Shown here: positions 9,327 to 18,822 of the stretch, piece by piece
Position numbering within the stretch: the first letter of the stretch is position 1
Layout: every line of letters starts with the position of its first letter
Translations under genes and position numbers: made by a program
The notes under the pieces: model-generated
What the model was told of the DNA's origin: nothing
The model's database searches: none
What the model saw: only the letters and a program-made list of their open reading frames with translations
Assembly: GCF_003627155.1 (NCBI RefSeq)
Contig: NZ_CP032621.1
Span: 620,001-684,000, forward strand
DNA length: 64,000 bases
DNA from: Streptococcus gwangjuense
Lineage (GTDB): Bacteria > Bacillota > Bacilli > Lactobacillales > Streptococcaceae
Direction of reading: 5' to 3'

Positions 9327-10661
9327 GTGTCTCAATCTTATATCAATGTTATCGGTGCTGGTTTGGCAGGTTCTGAAGCTGCCTACCAAATTGCAGAACG
9401 TGGTATTCCAGTTAAACTTTATGAAATGCGTGGTGTCAAGTCAACACCCCAGCACAAAACAGACAATTTTGCTGAGTTGGTTTGCTCCAATTCTCTTCGC
9501 GGTGATGCTCTGACTAATGCTGTCGGGCTTCTCAAGGAAGAAATGCGTCGCTTGGGTTCTGTTATTTTGGAATCTGCTGAAGCAACCCGTGTTCCTGCAG
9601 GAGGTGCGCTTGCGGTGGACCGAGATGGTTTCTCTCAAATGGTGACCGAAAAAGTGGCTAACCACCCTTTGATTGAAGTGGTGCGTGATGAAATTACAGA
9701 ATTGCCGACAGATGTTATTACAGTTGTGGCGACTGGTCCTTTGACAAGTGATGCCTTGGCTGAAAAAATTCATGCCCTTAATGATGGCGATGGTTTCTAT
9801 TTCTACGATGCGGCAGCGCCTATTATCGATGTCAATACTATCGATATGAGCAAGGTTTATCTTAAGTCTCGTTATGATAAGGGGGAAGCGGCCTACCTCA
9901 ATGCCCCTATGACCAAGCAAGAGTTTATGGATTTCCATGAAGCCTTGGTCAATGCGGAAGAAGCTCCGCTTAATTCTTTCGAAAAGGAAAAGTATTTTGA
10001 AGGTTGTATGCCTATCGAAGTTATGGCCAAGCGTGGTATTAAAACCATGCTTTATGGTCCTATGAAGCCAGTGGGGCTTGAGTATCCGGACGACTATACT
10101 GGACCTCGTGATGGCGAATTTAAAACACCTTATGCGGTTGTGCAACTTCGTCAGGATAATGCAGCTGGTAGCCTCTATAATATCGTTGGTTTCCAGACCC
10201 ACCTCAAATGGGGAGAACAAAAGCGTGTCTTCCAAATGATTCCAGGTCTTGAAAATGCGGAGTTTGTCCGTTATGGTGTCATGCACCGCAATTCTTATAT
10301 GGATTCACCAAATCTTCTTGAACAGACCTATCGTTCTAAGAAACAACCAAATCTCTTCTTTGCTGGTCAGATGACGGGTGTGGAAGGCTATGTTGAGTCC
10401 GCAGCGTCAGGATTAGTTGCGGGAATTAATGCGGCTCGTCTCTTCAAGGGAGAAAGCGAGGCTATTTTCCCAGAAACAACAGCGATTGGAAGTTTAGCTC
10501 ATTACATCACCCATGCCGACAGCAAGCATTTCCAACCAATGAATGTTAACTTTGGAATTATCAAGGAGTTGGAAGGCGAACGTATCCGTGATAAGAAGGC
10601 TCGTTATGAAAAAATTGCAGAGCGTGCCCTCAGTGATTTAGAGGAATTTTTAACAGTCTAA
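9327..10661 (+). CDS. trmFO: tRNA m5U54 methyltransferase, folate/FAD-dependent
   Basis: Makes 5-methyluridine at position 54 of tRNA using methylene-tetrahydrofolate and FAD. The N-terminus has the FAD glycine motif [12 protein letters not shown], and the end carries [19 protein letters not shown], typical of the GidA/TrmFO fold. I chose the GTG at 9327 (AGAGG ribosome site), giving the usual 444 residues; a TTG 33 bases upstream is in frame but has no ribosome site. It stands alone between a hairpin-rich leader and pyrH. Confidence 0.93.
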   Translation: MSQSYINVIGAGLAGSEAAYQIAERGIPVKLYEMRGVKSTPQHKTDNFAELVCSNSLRGDALTNAVGLLKEEMRRLGSVILESAEATRVPAGGALAVDRDGFSQMVTEKVANHPLIEVVRDEITELPTDVITVVATGPLTSDALAEKIHALNDGDGFYFYDAAAPIIDVNTIDMSKVYLKSRYDKGEAAYLNAPMTKQEFMDFHEALVNAEEAPLNSFEKEKYFEGCMPIEVMAKRGIKTMLYGPMKPVGLEYPDDYTGPRDGEFKTPYAVVQLRQDNAAGSLYNIVGFQTHLKWGEQKRVFQMIPGLENAEFVRYGVMHRNSYMDSPNLLEQTYRSKKQPNLFFAGQMTGVEGYVESAASGLVAGINAARLFKGESEAIFPETTAIGSLAHYITHADSKHFQPMNVNFGIIKELEGERIRDKKARYEKIAERALSDLEEFLTV

Positions 10662-10666
10662 TTTTT

Positions 10667-10717
10667 TTGAAAGAATTGCTCATGATACTATAAAAATCTT
10701 AGAAATTATGATAAAAT
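10667..10717 (+). promoter_or_regulatory. pyrH promoter region
   Basis: TTGAAA and TATAAA with a 16-base spacer (10667-10694), and slightly downstream an extended -10, TGATAAAAT (10709-10717). Either could serve pyrH; I cannot decide between them. Confidence 0.45.
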
Positions 10718-10744
10718 AGGTAGGATAAAAAAAGGAGAGTGAAA

Positions 10745-11482
10745 ATGGCGAATCCCAAGTATAAACGTATTTTAATCAAGTTATCAGGTGAAGCCCTTGC
10801 CGGTGAACGTGGCGTAGGGATTGATATCCAAACAGTTCAAACAATCGCAAAAGAGATTCAAGAAGTTCATAGCTTAGGTATCGAAATTGCCCTTGTTATC
10901 GGTGGAGGAAATCTTTGGCGTGGAGAACCTGCTGCTGAAGCGGGTATGGACCGCGTTCAGGCAGATTACACAGGAATGCTTGGGACTGTTATGAATGCTC
11001 TTGTGATGGCAGATTCATTGCAACAAGTTGGAGTTGATACACGTGTACAAACAGCTATTGCCATGCAACAAGTGGCAGAGCCTTATGTCCGTGGACGTGC
11101 CCTTCGTCATCTTGAAAAAGGCCGTATCGTTATCTTTGGTGCTGGAATTGGTTCACCTTACTTCTCAACAGATACAACAGCGGCTCTTCGTGCAGCTGAA
11201 ATCGAAGCGGATGCTATCCTTATGGCTAAAAATGGCGTAGATGGTGTTTACAATGCCGATCCTAAGAAGGACAAGACAGCTGTTAAATTTGAAGAATTGA
11301 CCCACCGTGATGTTATTAACAAAGGTCTTCGTATCATGGACTCAACAGCTTCAACCCTCTCAATGGATAACGACATTGACTTGGTTGTCTTCAACATGAA
11401 CCAACCAGGCAACATCAAACGTGTCGTATTTGGTGAAAATATCGGAACAACAGTTTCAAATAATATCGAAGAAAAGGAATAA
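10745..11482 (+). CDS. pyrH: UMP kinase
   Basis: Phosphorylates UMP to UDP. It is a bacterial amino-acid-kinase fold enzyme: [12 protein letters not shown] at the start, [10 protein letters not shown], and [20 protein letters not shown]. The ATG at 10745 gives 245 residues with AAAGGAG 8 bases upstream; an in-frame GTG 6 bases earlier overlaps the ribosome site itself. frr follows after 8 bases, the pyrH-frr pairing seen across bacteria. Confidence 0.96.
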   Translation: MANPKYKRILIKLSGEALAGERGVGIDIQTVQTIAKEIQEVHSLGIEIALVIGGGNLWRGEPAAEAGMDRVQADYTGMLGTVMNALVMADSLQQVGVDTRVQTAIAMQQVAEPYVRGRALRHLEKGRIVIFGAGIGSPYFSTDTTAALRAAEIEADAILMAKNGVDGVYNADPKKDKTAVKFEELTHRDVINKGLRIMDSTASTLSMDNDIDLVVFNMNQPGNIKRVVFGENIGTTVSNNIEEKE

Positions 11483-11490
11483 GAAAGATT

Positions 11491-12048
11491 ATGGCTAACG
11501 CAATTATTGAAAAAGCTAAAGAGAGAATGACCCAGTCTCACCAATCACTTGCTCGTGAATTTGGTGGTATCCGTGCTGGTCGTGCCAATGCAAGCTTGCT
11601 CGACCGTGTACATGTAGAATACTATGGAGTCGAAACTCCTCTTAACCAAATCGCTTCAATTACCATTCCAGAAGCGCGTGTTTTGTTGGTAACACCATTT
11701 GACAAGTCTTCATTGAAAGACATCGAACGTGCCTTGAATGCCTCTGATCTTGGTATCACACCAGCTAACGACGGTTCTGTGATCCGCTTGGTTATCCCAG
11801 CTCTTACAGAAGAAACTCGTCGTGATCTTGCTAAAGAAGTGAAGAAGGTCGGTGAAAATGCTAAAGTGGCTGTCCGCAATATCCGTCGTGATGCTATGGA
11901 CGAAGCTAAGAAACAAGAAAAAGCAAAAGAAATCACTGAAGACGAATTGAAGACTCTTGAAAAAGACATTCAAAAAGTAACAGACGATGCTGTCAAACAC
12001 ATCGACGACATGACTGCCAACAAAGAGAAAGAACTTTTGGAAGTCTAA
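11491..12048 (+). CDS. frr: ribosome recycling factor
   Basis: Splits post-termination ribosomes together with EF-G. The 185-residue product has the family's length and pattern: [31 protein letters not shown], and a charged C-terminal helix. Codon use is strongly biased (GGT, CGT, GAA), as in the ribosomal proteins here, consistent with high expression. It follows pyrH closely. Confidence 0.97.
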   Translation: MANAIIEKAKERMTQSHQSLAREFGGIRAGRANASLLDRVHVEYYGVETPLNQIASITIPEARVLLVTPFDKSSLKDIERALNASDLGITPANDGSVIRLVIPALTEETRRDLAKEVKKVGENAKVAVRNIRRDAMDEAKKQEKAKEITEDELKTLEKDIQKVTDDAVKHIDDMTANKEKELLEV

Positions 12049-12060
12049 AAATAAACAGAA

Positions 12061-12090
12061 AAACTCAGTTGGCATTGCTGGCTGAGTTTT
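12061..12090 (+). terminator. weak terminator between frr and cvfB
   Basis: AAACTCAG and CTGAGTTT with a 13-base loop and only four T at the end. It may allow read-through into cvfB. Confidence 0.5.
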
Positions 12091-12107
12091 ATTCGAAAGA
12101 AGGAAAT

Positions 12108-12962
12108 ATGAATACAAATCTTGCAAGTTTTATCGTTGGACTTATCATCGATGAAAATGATCGTTTCTACTTTGTGCAAAAGGATGGTCAGACCTATGCA
12201 CTTTCCAAGGAAGAAGGTCAACATACGGTAGGTGATACGGTCAAAGGTTTTGCTTACACGGATATGAAGCAAAAACTCCGCTTGACCACTCTAGAAGTGA
12301 CTGCTACTCAGGACCAATTTGGTTGGGGGACTGTAACAGAAGTTCGTAAAGATTTGGGTGTTTTTGTAGATACAGGTCTTCCTGACAAGGAAATCGTGGT
12401 GTCACTCGATATTCTCCCTGAGCTCAAGGAACTCTGGCCTAAGAAGGGTGACCAACTCTACATCCGTCTTGAAGTGGACAAGAAAGACCGTATCTGGGGA
12501 CTCTTGGCCTATCAAGAAGACTTCCAACGTCTGGCTCGTCCTGCCTACAACAACATGCAGAACCAAAACTGGCCAGCTATTGTATACCGTCTCAAGCTGT
12601 CAGGAACTTTTGTTTACCTGCCAGAAAATAACATGCTTGGCTTTATCCATCCTAGCGAGCGCTATGTAGAGCCACGTTTGGGTCAAGTTTTAGATGCGCG
12701 TGTTATTGGTTTCCGTGAAGTGGACCGTACCTTGAACCTTTCCCTCAAACCACGTTCTTTTGAAATGTTGGAAAATGATGCTCAGATGATTTTGACTTAC
12801 TTGGAAAGCAATGGCGGTTTTATGACCTTGAATGATAAGTCATCCCCTGAGGATATCAAGGCAACCTTTGGTATTTCTAAAGGTCAGTTCAAGAAAGCAC
12901 TCGGTGGTTTGATGAAGGCTGGCAAAATCAAGCAAGACCAGTTTGGGACAGAGTTGATCTAG
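12108..12962 (+). CDS. cvfB: CvfB-type S1 RNA-binding protein
   Basis: RNA-binding regulator family; in Staphylococcus aureus CvfB affects virulence gene expression. The 284-residue product from the ATG at 12108 (AAGGAA ribosome site) contains OB-fold/S1-like segments (about 1-60, 65-130, 145-215) and a C-terminal winged-helix part. An ATG 39 bases upstream is in frame but lies inside the hairpin preceding the gene. yozE follows after 8 bases. Function in streptococci is inferred from the family only. Confidence 0.87.
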   Translation: MNTNLASFIVGLIIDENDRFYFVQKDGQTYALSKEEGQHTVGDTVKGFAYTDMKQKLRLTTLEVTATQDQFGWGTVTEVRKDLGVFVDTGLPDKEIVVSLDILPELKELWPKKGDQLYIRLEVDKKDRIWGLLAYQEDFQRLARPAYNNMQNQNWPAIVYRLKLSGTFVYLPENNMLGFIHPSERYVEPRLGQVLDARVIGFREVDRTLNLSLKPRSFEMLENDAQMILTYLESNGGFMTLNDKSSPEDIKATFGISKGQFKKALGGLMKAGKIKQDQFGTELI

Positions 12963-12970
12963 GGTGACTT

Positions 12971-13186
12971 ATGAGAAAATCATTTTACACTTGGCTCATG
13001 ACTGAGCGCAATCCTAAAAGTAATAGTCCCAAAGCTATCTTGGCAGACCTCGCTTTTGAAGAATCAGCATTTCCGAAACACACAGATGATTTTGATGAGG
13101 TGAGTCGCTTTTTGGAGGAGAACGCTAGTTTCTCTTTCAACTTAGGAGACTTTGACGCTATCTGGCAAGAATACTTAGAACACTAG
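12971..13186 (+). CDS. yozE: YozE family small protein (UPF0346)
   Basis: A 71-residue cytosolic protein of unknown function. It is recognised by [17 protein letters not shown] at the start, the acidic middle with [17 protein letters not shown], and [11 protein letters not shown] at the end, all conserved in the family. A GGTGA ribosome site lies just after the cvfB stop, so it is probably co-transcribed with cvfB. Confidence 0.88.
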   Translation: MRKSFYTWLMTERNPKSNSPKAILADLAFEESAFPKHTDDFDEVSRFLEENASFSFNLGDFDAIWQEYLEH

Positions 13187-13227
13187 CATGATTCACTAGG
13201 TTTGGGCTAGTAATTTCTCCACCCCTT

Positions 13228-13236
13228 TGCTATAAT
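13228..13236 (+). promoter_or_regulatory. extended -10 promoter of phoH
   Basis: TGCTATAAT, 34 bases before the TTG start of phoH. Confidence 0.7.
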
Positions 13237-13270
13237 AAAAAGAAATAAAAGGATTAGAGAGGTTCTTTAT

Positions 13271-14266
13271 TTGAAGGAACATTCAATAGACATTCAACTG
13301 AGTCATCCAGATGACTTGTTTCATCTTTTTGGTTCCAATGAACGCCATCTTCGTTTGATGGAAGAAGAGCTTGATGTTGTGATTCATGCTCGTACGGAGA
13401 TTGTCCAAGTTTTGGGAGAAGAGTCTGCTTGCGAGGAAGCCCGTCAGGTTATTCAGGCTTTGATGGTCTTGGTAAATCGTGGGATGACCGTTGGTACGCC
13501 AGATGTGGTGACTGCAATTAGCATGGTCAAAAACGATGAAATTGATAAGTTTGTCGCCCTTTACGAAGAAGAAATCATCAAGGACAATACAGGGAAGCCT
13601 ATCCGTGTCAAAACATTGGGTCAAAAACTTTATGTGGATAGTGTTAAACAGCACGATGTGACCTTTGGAATTGGGCCAGCAGGTACAGGGAAGACCTTTC
13701 TTGCAGTGACCTTGGCTGTGACAGCTCTTAAACGTGGTCAGGTTAAGCGGATTATCCTAACACGCCCGGCAGTGGAAGCTGGCGAGAGTCTAGGTTTTCT
13801 TCCGGGTGATCTTAAAGAGAAGGTAGATCCTTACCTTCGACCTGTTTATGATGCCTTGTATCAGATTCTGGGAAAAGACCAAACAACCCGACTCATGGAG
13901 CGTGAAATTATCGAGATTGCACCCCTTGCCTATATGCGTGGCCGAACCTTGGATGATGCTTTTGTCATTCTCGATGAGGCGCAAAACACGACCATCATGC
14001 AGATGAAGATGTTCTTGACTCGTTTAGGTTTTAATTCTAAGATGATTGTCAATGGAGATATCAGTCAGATTGACCTGCCACGTAATGTCAAGTCAGGTTT
14101 GATTGATGCCCAAGAGAAACTCAAGAACATCCATCAGATTGACTTTGTTCATTTTTCAGCCAAAGATGTAGTTCGCCATCCTGTTGTTGCTCAGATTATC
14201 AGAGCTTATGAACCAGTACCAGTTAAAAATGAAGAGAGTGAAGAAGTCCAAGAAGAAACAGAATAG
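13271..14266 (+). CDS. phoH: PhoH-like ATPase
   Basis: Cytosolic P-loop ATPase, probably involved in RNA metabolism. The product has 331 residues with an N-terminal KH-like segment (1-110), Walker A GPAGTGKT near 135, and Walker B FVILDEAQN near 233. The start is a TTG with GAGAGG 8 bases upstream; no ATG lies nearby and the residues after it (KEHSIDIQLSHPDDL) are typical of the streptococcal family. A bidirectional terminator separates it from the convergent ald. Confidence 0.93.
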   Translation: MKEHSIDIQLSHPDDLFHLFGSNERHLRLMEEELDVVIHARTEIVQVLGEESACEEARQVIQALMVLVNRGMTVGTPDVVTAISMVKNDEIDKFVALYEEEIIKDNTGKPIRVKTLGQKLYVDSVKQHDVTFGIGPAGTGKTFLAVTLAVTALKRGQVKRIILTRPAVEAGESLGFLPGDLKEKVDPYLRPVYDALYQILGKDQTTRLMEREIIEIAPLAYMRGRTLDDAFVILDEAQNTTIMQMKMFLTRLGFNSKMIVNGDISQIDLPRNVKSGLIDAQEKLKNIHQIDFVHFSAKDVVRHPVVAQIIRAYEPVPVKNEESEEVQEETE

Positions 14267-14270
14267 CAAA

Positions 14271-14304
14271 AAAGAGCAGTTCAGGTGGAATTGCTCTTTC
14301 TTTT
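14271..14304. terminator. bidirectional terminator between phoH and ald
   Basis: AAAGAGCAGTTC pairs with GAATTGCTCTTT (12 bp, one G-U). A and T runs on either side serve both strands. Confidence 0.75.
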
Positions 14305-14322
14305 ATCTGCTAATTAGATTTT

Positions 14323-15435
14323 TTAGATTAGTTCGTCAATTGGAGTATGTTTTTTATCGAGACCTTGGGCTACTGGAAGACTGGTTAAGTAACCTTGATA
14401 AGTGGTAACACCTTGGCGCAAGCCCTCATCTTCAGAGATTGCTTGTGCGAATCCTTTGCCAGCCAAAGATTCGATATAAGGAAGAGTGACATTGGTTAGG
14501 GCGATGGTTGAAGTACGAGCAACCGCTCCGGGGATGTTGGCAACGGCATAGTGGAGCACACTGTGTTTTTCATAGACAGGTTCATCGTGCGTTGTCACAC
14601 GGTCAGCTGTCTCGATAACGCCACCTTGGTCAACGGCAACGTCAACGATGACTGATCCTGGACGCATTTGTTTGACCATCTCATCTGTCACCAATTTTGG
14701 TGCTTTGGAACCAGGAATGAGAACCGCTCCAATAACAACATCCGCATCTCTCACACTGGCTTCGATGTTGAATGAATTGGACATGAGAGTTTGAATTTGG
14801 TGGCCAAAGATCTCCTCTAAAACGGAGAGACGTTTAGCACTGATATCAAGGATGGTTACTTGAGCTCCCAATCCTAAAGCGATGCGGGCAGCATGGGTCC
14901 CTACGACACCGCCACCGATGATGGTTACTTTCCCTTTAGGTACACCCGGTACACCACCCAGTAGGACACCAGAACCTCCTGCTTGCTTAGTTAGGAAATG
15001 AGCACCGATTTGGACTGCCATACGGCCTGCAACCTCACTCATAGGAACGAGGAGTGGTAACTGACCTTGGGAATCACGAACAGTTTCATAGGCAATCCCT
15101 GTTGTTTTTGCTGCTAGCATAGCATCTGCTAATTCAGGCGCAGCGGCCATGTGCAAGTAGGTGAAGAGAAGCAGGTCTTCACGCAAGTACTCATATTCAG
15201 AAGGTAATGGTTCTTTTACTTTCACGACTAACTCTGCAGCCCAAGCTTCACCAGCAGTAGCGACAATCTCAGCTCCTTGCTTTTGATAGTCAGCATCAGT
15301 AAATCCTGAACTGAGACCAGCATTTGTTTCGATAAGGACGCGATGACCACGACCGACTAAGCTGTGGACACCAGCAGGTGTGAGGGCAACACGGTTTTCA
15401 TTATTCTTAATTTCTTTTGGAATTCCGATTAACAT
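14323..15435 (-). CDS. ald: alanine dehydrogenase
   Basis: NAD-dependent conversion of alanine to pyruvate and ammonia. The 370-residue product starts [20 protein letters not shown], the family signature. It has a Rossmann segment [21 protein letters not shown] near 170 and [15 protein letters not shown] near 270. The reading frame is intact. It is one of four minus-strand loci in the window and is convergent to phoH. A promoter with a catabolite-repression-like site lies upstream, which suits a gene for using alanine as a carbon or nitrogen source. Confidence 0.95.
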   Translation of the reverse strand: MLIGIPKEIKNNENRVALTPAGVHSLVGRGHRVLIETNAGLSSGFTDADYQKQGAEIVATAGEAWAAELVVKVKEPLPSEYEYLREDLLLFTYLHMAAAPELADAMLAAKTTGIAYETVRDSQGQLPLLVPMSEVAGRMAVQIGAHFLTKQAGGSGVLLGGVPGVPKGKVTIIGGGVVGTHAARIALGLGAQVTILDISAKRLSVLEEIFGHQIQTLMSNSFNIEASVRDADVVIGAVLIPGSKAPKLVTDEMVKQMRPGSVIVDVAVDQGGVIETADRVTTHDEPVYEKHSVLHYAVANIPGAVARTSTIALTNVTLPYIESLAGKGFAQAISEDEGLRQGVTTYQGYLTSLPVAQGLDKKHTPIDELI

Positions 15436-15509
15436 AGAGAAAAACTCCCTTTCTATTGACGGGTTGTAAATGATTTATCACATTATCTATAAAATAAGGT
15501 GATGATTTT

Positions 15510-15538
15510 ATTCTATATGAAACCGCTTTAAAAAGCAA
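15510..15538 (-). promoter_or_regulatory. ald promoter with a probable cre (CcpA) site in the spacer
   Basis: On the minus strand TTGCTT (complement of 15533-15538) and TAGAAT (complement of 15510-15515) are 17 bases apart. The spacer holds TGAAACCGCTTTAA (15518-15531), which departs from the cre consensus TGWNANCGNTNWCA only at its second-last base. CcpA bound there would block the promoter. Confidence 0.5.
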
Positions 15539-15640
15539 GAGAAACTTGTTGTAAACTATCTATAAGGACAGATTGGACCAAAAAGAACCAGAAAGAATCG
15601 TTACAAGAATTCATTATGTCTTGACTAAGGAAGATTATTT

Positions 15641-15648
15641 TGCGAATA
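15641..15648 (+). promoter_or_regulatory. second σX-box-like sequence upstream of comEA
   Basis: TGCGAATA, one base from the competence box TACGAATA and identical to the box in front of coiA at 52648. It lies just before a terminator hairpin, so transcripts starting here would end after about 30 bases. Confidence 0.35.
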
Positions 15649-15654
15649 AATAAG

Positions 15655-15684
15655 CAGTTGAGAAGAAATTTTCAACTGTTTTTT
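15655..15684 (+). terminator. terminator directly upstream of the comEA σX box
   Basis: CAGTTGA and TCAACTG with a 10-base loop, then six T. The T tract also provides the T-rich stretch expected upstream of a σX box. Confidence 0.7.
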
Positions 15685-15692
15685 CTTCCTCT

Positions 15693-15700
15693 TACGAATA
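15693..15700 (+). promoter_or_regulatory. σX competence box (com-box) of comEA-comEC
   Basis: TACGAATA, the exact competence-specific sigma factor recognition octamer, 19 bases before the comEA ATG and preceded by a T tract. Confidence 0.9.
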
Positions 15701-15719
15701 ATCTAAGAGAGGAGAAAAT

Positions 15720-16370
15720 ATGGAAGCAATTATCGAGAAAATCAAAGAGTATAAAATCATTGTCATCTGTACTGGTCTGGGCTTGCTTGTCGGCGGATTT
15801 TTCCTGCTAAAACCAGTTCCACACACACCTGTCAAAGAAACGAATTTGCAGGCTGAAGTTGCAGCTGTTTCCAATGATTCGGTATCCGAAAAGGAAGTGA
15901 AGAAGGAAGAAGAGGAAGAACCTGTTGAACAAGATCTAATCACAGTAGATGTGAAAGGCGCTGTCAAATCACCAGGGATTTATGATTTGCCTGTAGGTAG
16001 TCGGGTCAATGATGCTGTTCAGAAGGCTGGTGGCTTGACAGAGCAAGCAGACAGCAAGGCACTCAATCTAGCTCAGAAAGTTAGTGATGAGGCTCTGGTT
16101 TACGTTCCAACTAAGGGAGAAGAATCGGCTAGTCAACAGGCAGGTTCTGGAGCGCCTTCTTCAACAAGCAAGGAAAAGAAGGTAAATCTTAACAAGGCCA
16201 GTCTGGAAGAGCTTAAACAGATTAAGGGACTGGGAGGAAAACGAGCTCAGGACATTATCGACCATCGTGAGTCAAATGGGAAATTCAAGTCGGTTGATGA
16301 ACTCAAGAAAGTTTCTGGAATTGGTGCCAAGACCATAGAAAAGTTAAAAGATTATGTTACAGTGGATTAA
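15720..16370 (+). CDS. comEA: ComEA, DNA receptor for transformation
   Basis: Membrane-anchored double-strand DNA receptor of the competence uptake machine. In 216 residues: one N-terminal membrane segment (about 13-31), an acidic linker with a KEEEEEP run, a SLBB-type domain (about 76-135, starting ITVDVKGAVKSPG), a Ser/Gly-rich linker, and a C-terminal helix-hairpin-helix DNA-binding domain (about 155-216, LNKASLEELKQIKGLG and VSGIGAKTIEKL). A strong AGAGGAGA ribosome site precedes the ATG, and an exact σX box lies upstream. It overlaps comEC by 17 bases. Confidence 0.95.
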   Translation: MEAIIEKIKEYKIIVICTGLGLLVGGFFLLKPVPHTPVKETNLQAEVAAVSNDSVSEKEVKKEEEEEPVEQDLITVDVKGAVKSPGIYDLPVGSRVNDAVQKAGGLTEQADSKALNLAQKVSDEALVYVPTKGEESASQQAGSGAPSSTSKEKKVNLNKASLEELKQIKGLGGKRAQDIIDHRESNGKFKSVDELKKVSGIGAKTIEKLKDYVTVD

Positions 16371-18594
16371 GAATTTCCCCATGCCCCTAATTTACCTGAG
16401 TTTTCTGTTATTTTGGCTTTACTACGCTATTTTCTCAGCATCCTATCTTGCTTTGTTGGGCTTTGTTTTTCTGCTAGTCAGTCTTTTTTTCCAATTTCCT
16501 TGGAAACCTGCTAGCAAAGTTCTAGTGATTTGTGGAATCTTTGGTTTCTGGTTTCTGTTTCAAAATTGGCAACAGAGTCAAGCGAGTCAGAATTTGACGG
16601 ATTCTGTTGAAAGGGTACGGATTTTGCCTGACACTATTAAGGTAAATGGCGATAGTCTGTCCTTTCGTGGTAAGTCTGATGGACGCATTTTTCAAGTCTA
16701 TTATAAACTCCAGTCCGAGAATGAAAAAGAGCAATTTCAAGCCTTAACAGACCTTCATGAGATAGAACTAGAAGGAAAACTTTCGGAGCCAGAGGGGCAG
16801 AGGAATTTTGGTGGATTTAACTATCAAGCCTATCTGAAGACTCAGGGAATTTACCAGACTCTCAATATCAAAAAAATCCAGTCACTTCAAAAGGTTGGCA
16901 GTTGGGATATAGGAGAAAATCTGTCCAGTTTACGCCGTAAGGCTGTGGTTTGGATTAAGACGCACTTTCCAGACCCTATGCGCAATTACATGACGGGTCT
17001 TCTATTAGGACATCTGGACACAGATTTTGAGGAGATGAATGAGCTGTATTCCAGTCTAGGAATTATTCACCTTTTTGCCTTGTCGGGTATGCAGGTAGGA
17101 TTTTTCATGGATGGATTTAAGAAACTACTCTTGCGATTGGGCTTGACCCAAGAAAAGTTGAAATGGCTGACCTATCCCTTTTCCATTCTCTATGCTGGTC
17201 TGACAGGATTTTCAACTTCGGTTATTCGCAGTCTCTTGCAAAAGCTACTGGCTCAACATGGGGTTAAGGGCTTTGATAATTTTGCCTTGACGGTCCTTGT
17301 CCTATTTATCATTATGCCTAACTTTTTCCTGACTGCAGGAGGAGTTTTGTCATGTGCTTATGCTTTTATCTTGACCATGACCAGCAAAGAAGGAGAAGGC
17401 CTCAAGGCTGTTGCTAGAGAAAGTCTAGTCATTTCCTTGGGAATATTACCCATCCTATCCTTCTATTTTGCAGAATTTCAGCCTTGGTCTATCCTTTTGA
17501 CCTTTGTCTTTTCCTTTCTATTTGACTTGGTCTTCTTACCGCTCTTATCTATCATATTTGCCCTTTCCTTTCTCTATCCAGTCATTCAGCTGAATTTTAT
17601 CTTTGAATGGTTGGAGGGAATGATTCGCTTGGTGTCGCAGGTGGCAAGTAGGCCTCTGGTCTTTGGACAACCCAATGCATGCCTTTTAATCCTATTGTTA
17701 ATTTCCTTGGCTTTAGTTTATGATTTGAGGAAAAACATTAAAAGGCTAGCAGTATTGAGCTTATTGATTACAGGTCTCTTTTTCCTGACCAAGTATCCAC
17801 TGGAAAATGAAATTACCATGCTGGATGTGGGGCAAGGGGAAAGTATTTTCCTACGGGATGTAACTGGGAAAACCATTCTCATAGATGTAGGTGGCAAGGC
17901 AGAATCTGATAAGAAAATCGAAAAATGGCAAGAAAAGGCGACGACCAGTAATGCCCAGCGAACCTTGATACCCTATCTCAAAAGTCGCGGAGTATCCAAG
18001 ATTGACCAGCTAATTTTGACCAATACGGACAAGGAATATGTTGGAGATTTGTTGGAGGTGACCAAGGCTTTCCATGTAGCGGAGATTTTAGTGTCAAAAG
18101 GTAGTTTGAAACAGAAGGAATTTGTGGTAGAACTACAGGCAACTCAAACCAAGGTGCGCAGTTTGACAGTAGGAGAGAAGTTGACAATTTTTGGAAGTCA
18201 GTTAGAAGTCCTATCTCCAAGGAAAATTGGAGATGGAGGTCATGAAGATTCCCTGGTTTTGTATGGAAAACTCTTGGATAAAAACTTTCTTTTCACAGGA
18301 AATTTGGAGGAGAAGGGGGAGAAGGCATTGCTGAAGCAGTATCCTGACCTAGAAGTGGATGTTTTGAAAGCTGGCCAACATGGCTCTAAAAAATCATCAA
18401 GTTCAGCCTTTTTAGAACAGCTCAAACAAGAGATGACCCTCATCTCAGTTGGAAAGAACAATCGAACGAAACTCCCCCATCAGGAAACCTTGACACGACT
18501 AGAAGATATCAATAGCAAAGTTTACCGAACTGATCAGCAAGGAGCTATACGCTTTAAAGGGTGGAAAAATTGGAAAATCGAAACGGTTGGTTAA
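16354..18594 (+). CDS. comEC: ComEC, membrane channel for DNA uptake
   Basis: Multispanning protein that moves single-stranded DNA through the membrane in transformation. The 746 residues comprise N-terminal membrane helices, an extracellular OB-like domain (about 90-200), the 'competence' membrane domain (about 225-480, with LFALSGMQVGFF), and a C-terminal metallo-beta-lactamase-like domain starting at about 487 (ITMLDVGQGESIFL, AGQHGSKKSSS). It begins inside comEA and shares its σX promoter. Confidence 0.95.
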   Translation: MLQWIKNFPMPLIYLSFLLFWLYYAIFSASYLALLGFVFLLVSLFFQFPWKPASKVLVICGIFGFWFLFQNWQQSQASQNLTDSVERVRILPDTIKVNGDSLSFRGKSDGRIFQVYYKLQSENEKEQFQALTDLHEIELEGKLSEPEGQRNFGGFNYQAYLKTQGIYQTLNIKKIQSLQKVGSWDIGENLSSLRRKAVVWIKTHFPDPMRNYMTGLLLGHLDTDFEEMNELYSSLGIIHLFALSGMQVGFFMDGFKKLLLRLGLTQEKLKWLTYPFSILYAGLTGFSTSVIRSLLQKLLAQHGVKGFDNFALTVLVLFIIMPNFFLTAGGVLSCAYAFILTMTSKEGEGLKAVARESLVISLGILPILSFYFAEFQPWSILLTFVFSFLFDLVFLPLLSIIFALSFLYPVIQLNFIFEWLEGMIRLVSQVASRPLVFGQPNACLLILLLISLALVYDLRKNIKRLAVLSLLITGLFFLTKYPLENEITMLDVGQGESIFLRDVTGKTILIDVGGKAESDKKIEKWQEKATTSNAQRTLIPYLKSRGVSKIDQLILTNTDKEYVGDLLEVTKAFHVAEILVSKGSLKQKEFVVELQATQTKVRSLTVGEKLTIFGSQLEVLSPRKIGDGGHEDSLVLYGKLLDKNFLFTGNLEEKGEKALLKQYPDLEVDVLKAGQHGSKKSSSSAFLEQLKQEMTLISVGKNNRTKLPHQETLTRLEDINSKVYRTDQQGAIRFKGWKNWKIETVG

Positions 18595-18629
18595 TGAGCA
18601 GAAACTTTTCAAAAAAATAACTTTTTATC

Positions 18630-18658
18630 TTGACAAGGGCTAGAAAACTTGGTATCAT
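18630..18658 (+). promoter_or_regulatory. σA promoter of infC operon
   Basis: TTGACA and TATCAT with a 17-base spacer, upstream of a leader of about 155 bases. Confidence 0.85.
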
Positions 18659-18664
18659 ATAAAA

Positions 18665-18822
18665 GTTGAGAAAAGCAGAAGTGAGAGCTTCTCGCCTTGT
18701 GACATTAAGTTGCCTGGCCCTACGGATGAAAAGTTTCTAAGAAACGCTATCATAACGTGCGGGCTTGTATATTTACGAGTCCGCTATTGTTTTTCTCTAA
18801 TAAAACAAAAGAGGTGAAAACC
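18665..18822 (+). promoter_or_regulatory. infC-rpmI-rplT leader with attenuator (L20-type autoregulation)
   Basis: The untranslated leader contains an intrinsic terminator at 18759-18795: GCGGGCTTGTA pairs with TACGAGTCCGC (11 bp, two G-U) and is followed by ATTGTTTTT, about 30 bases before the start codon. Upstream hairpin segments (GAGAAAAGCAGAAGTGAGAGCTTCTC region) could form alternative folds. In Firmicutes L20 represses its own operon through such a leader. The family is known; the exact L20 site here is inferred. Confidence 0.7.

Noticed and set aside
9441..10286. 281-codon open frame antisense to trmFO
   Set aside because: It mirrors the codon pattern of trmFO, has no ribosome site or promoter, and its product is rich in His and Ile as expected of a shadow frame.
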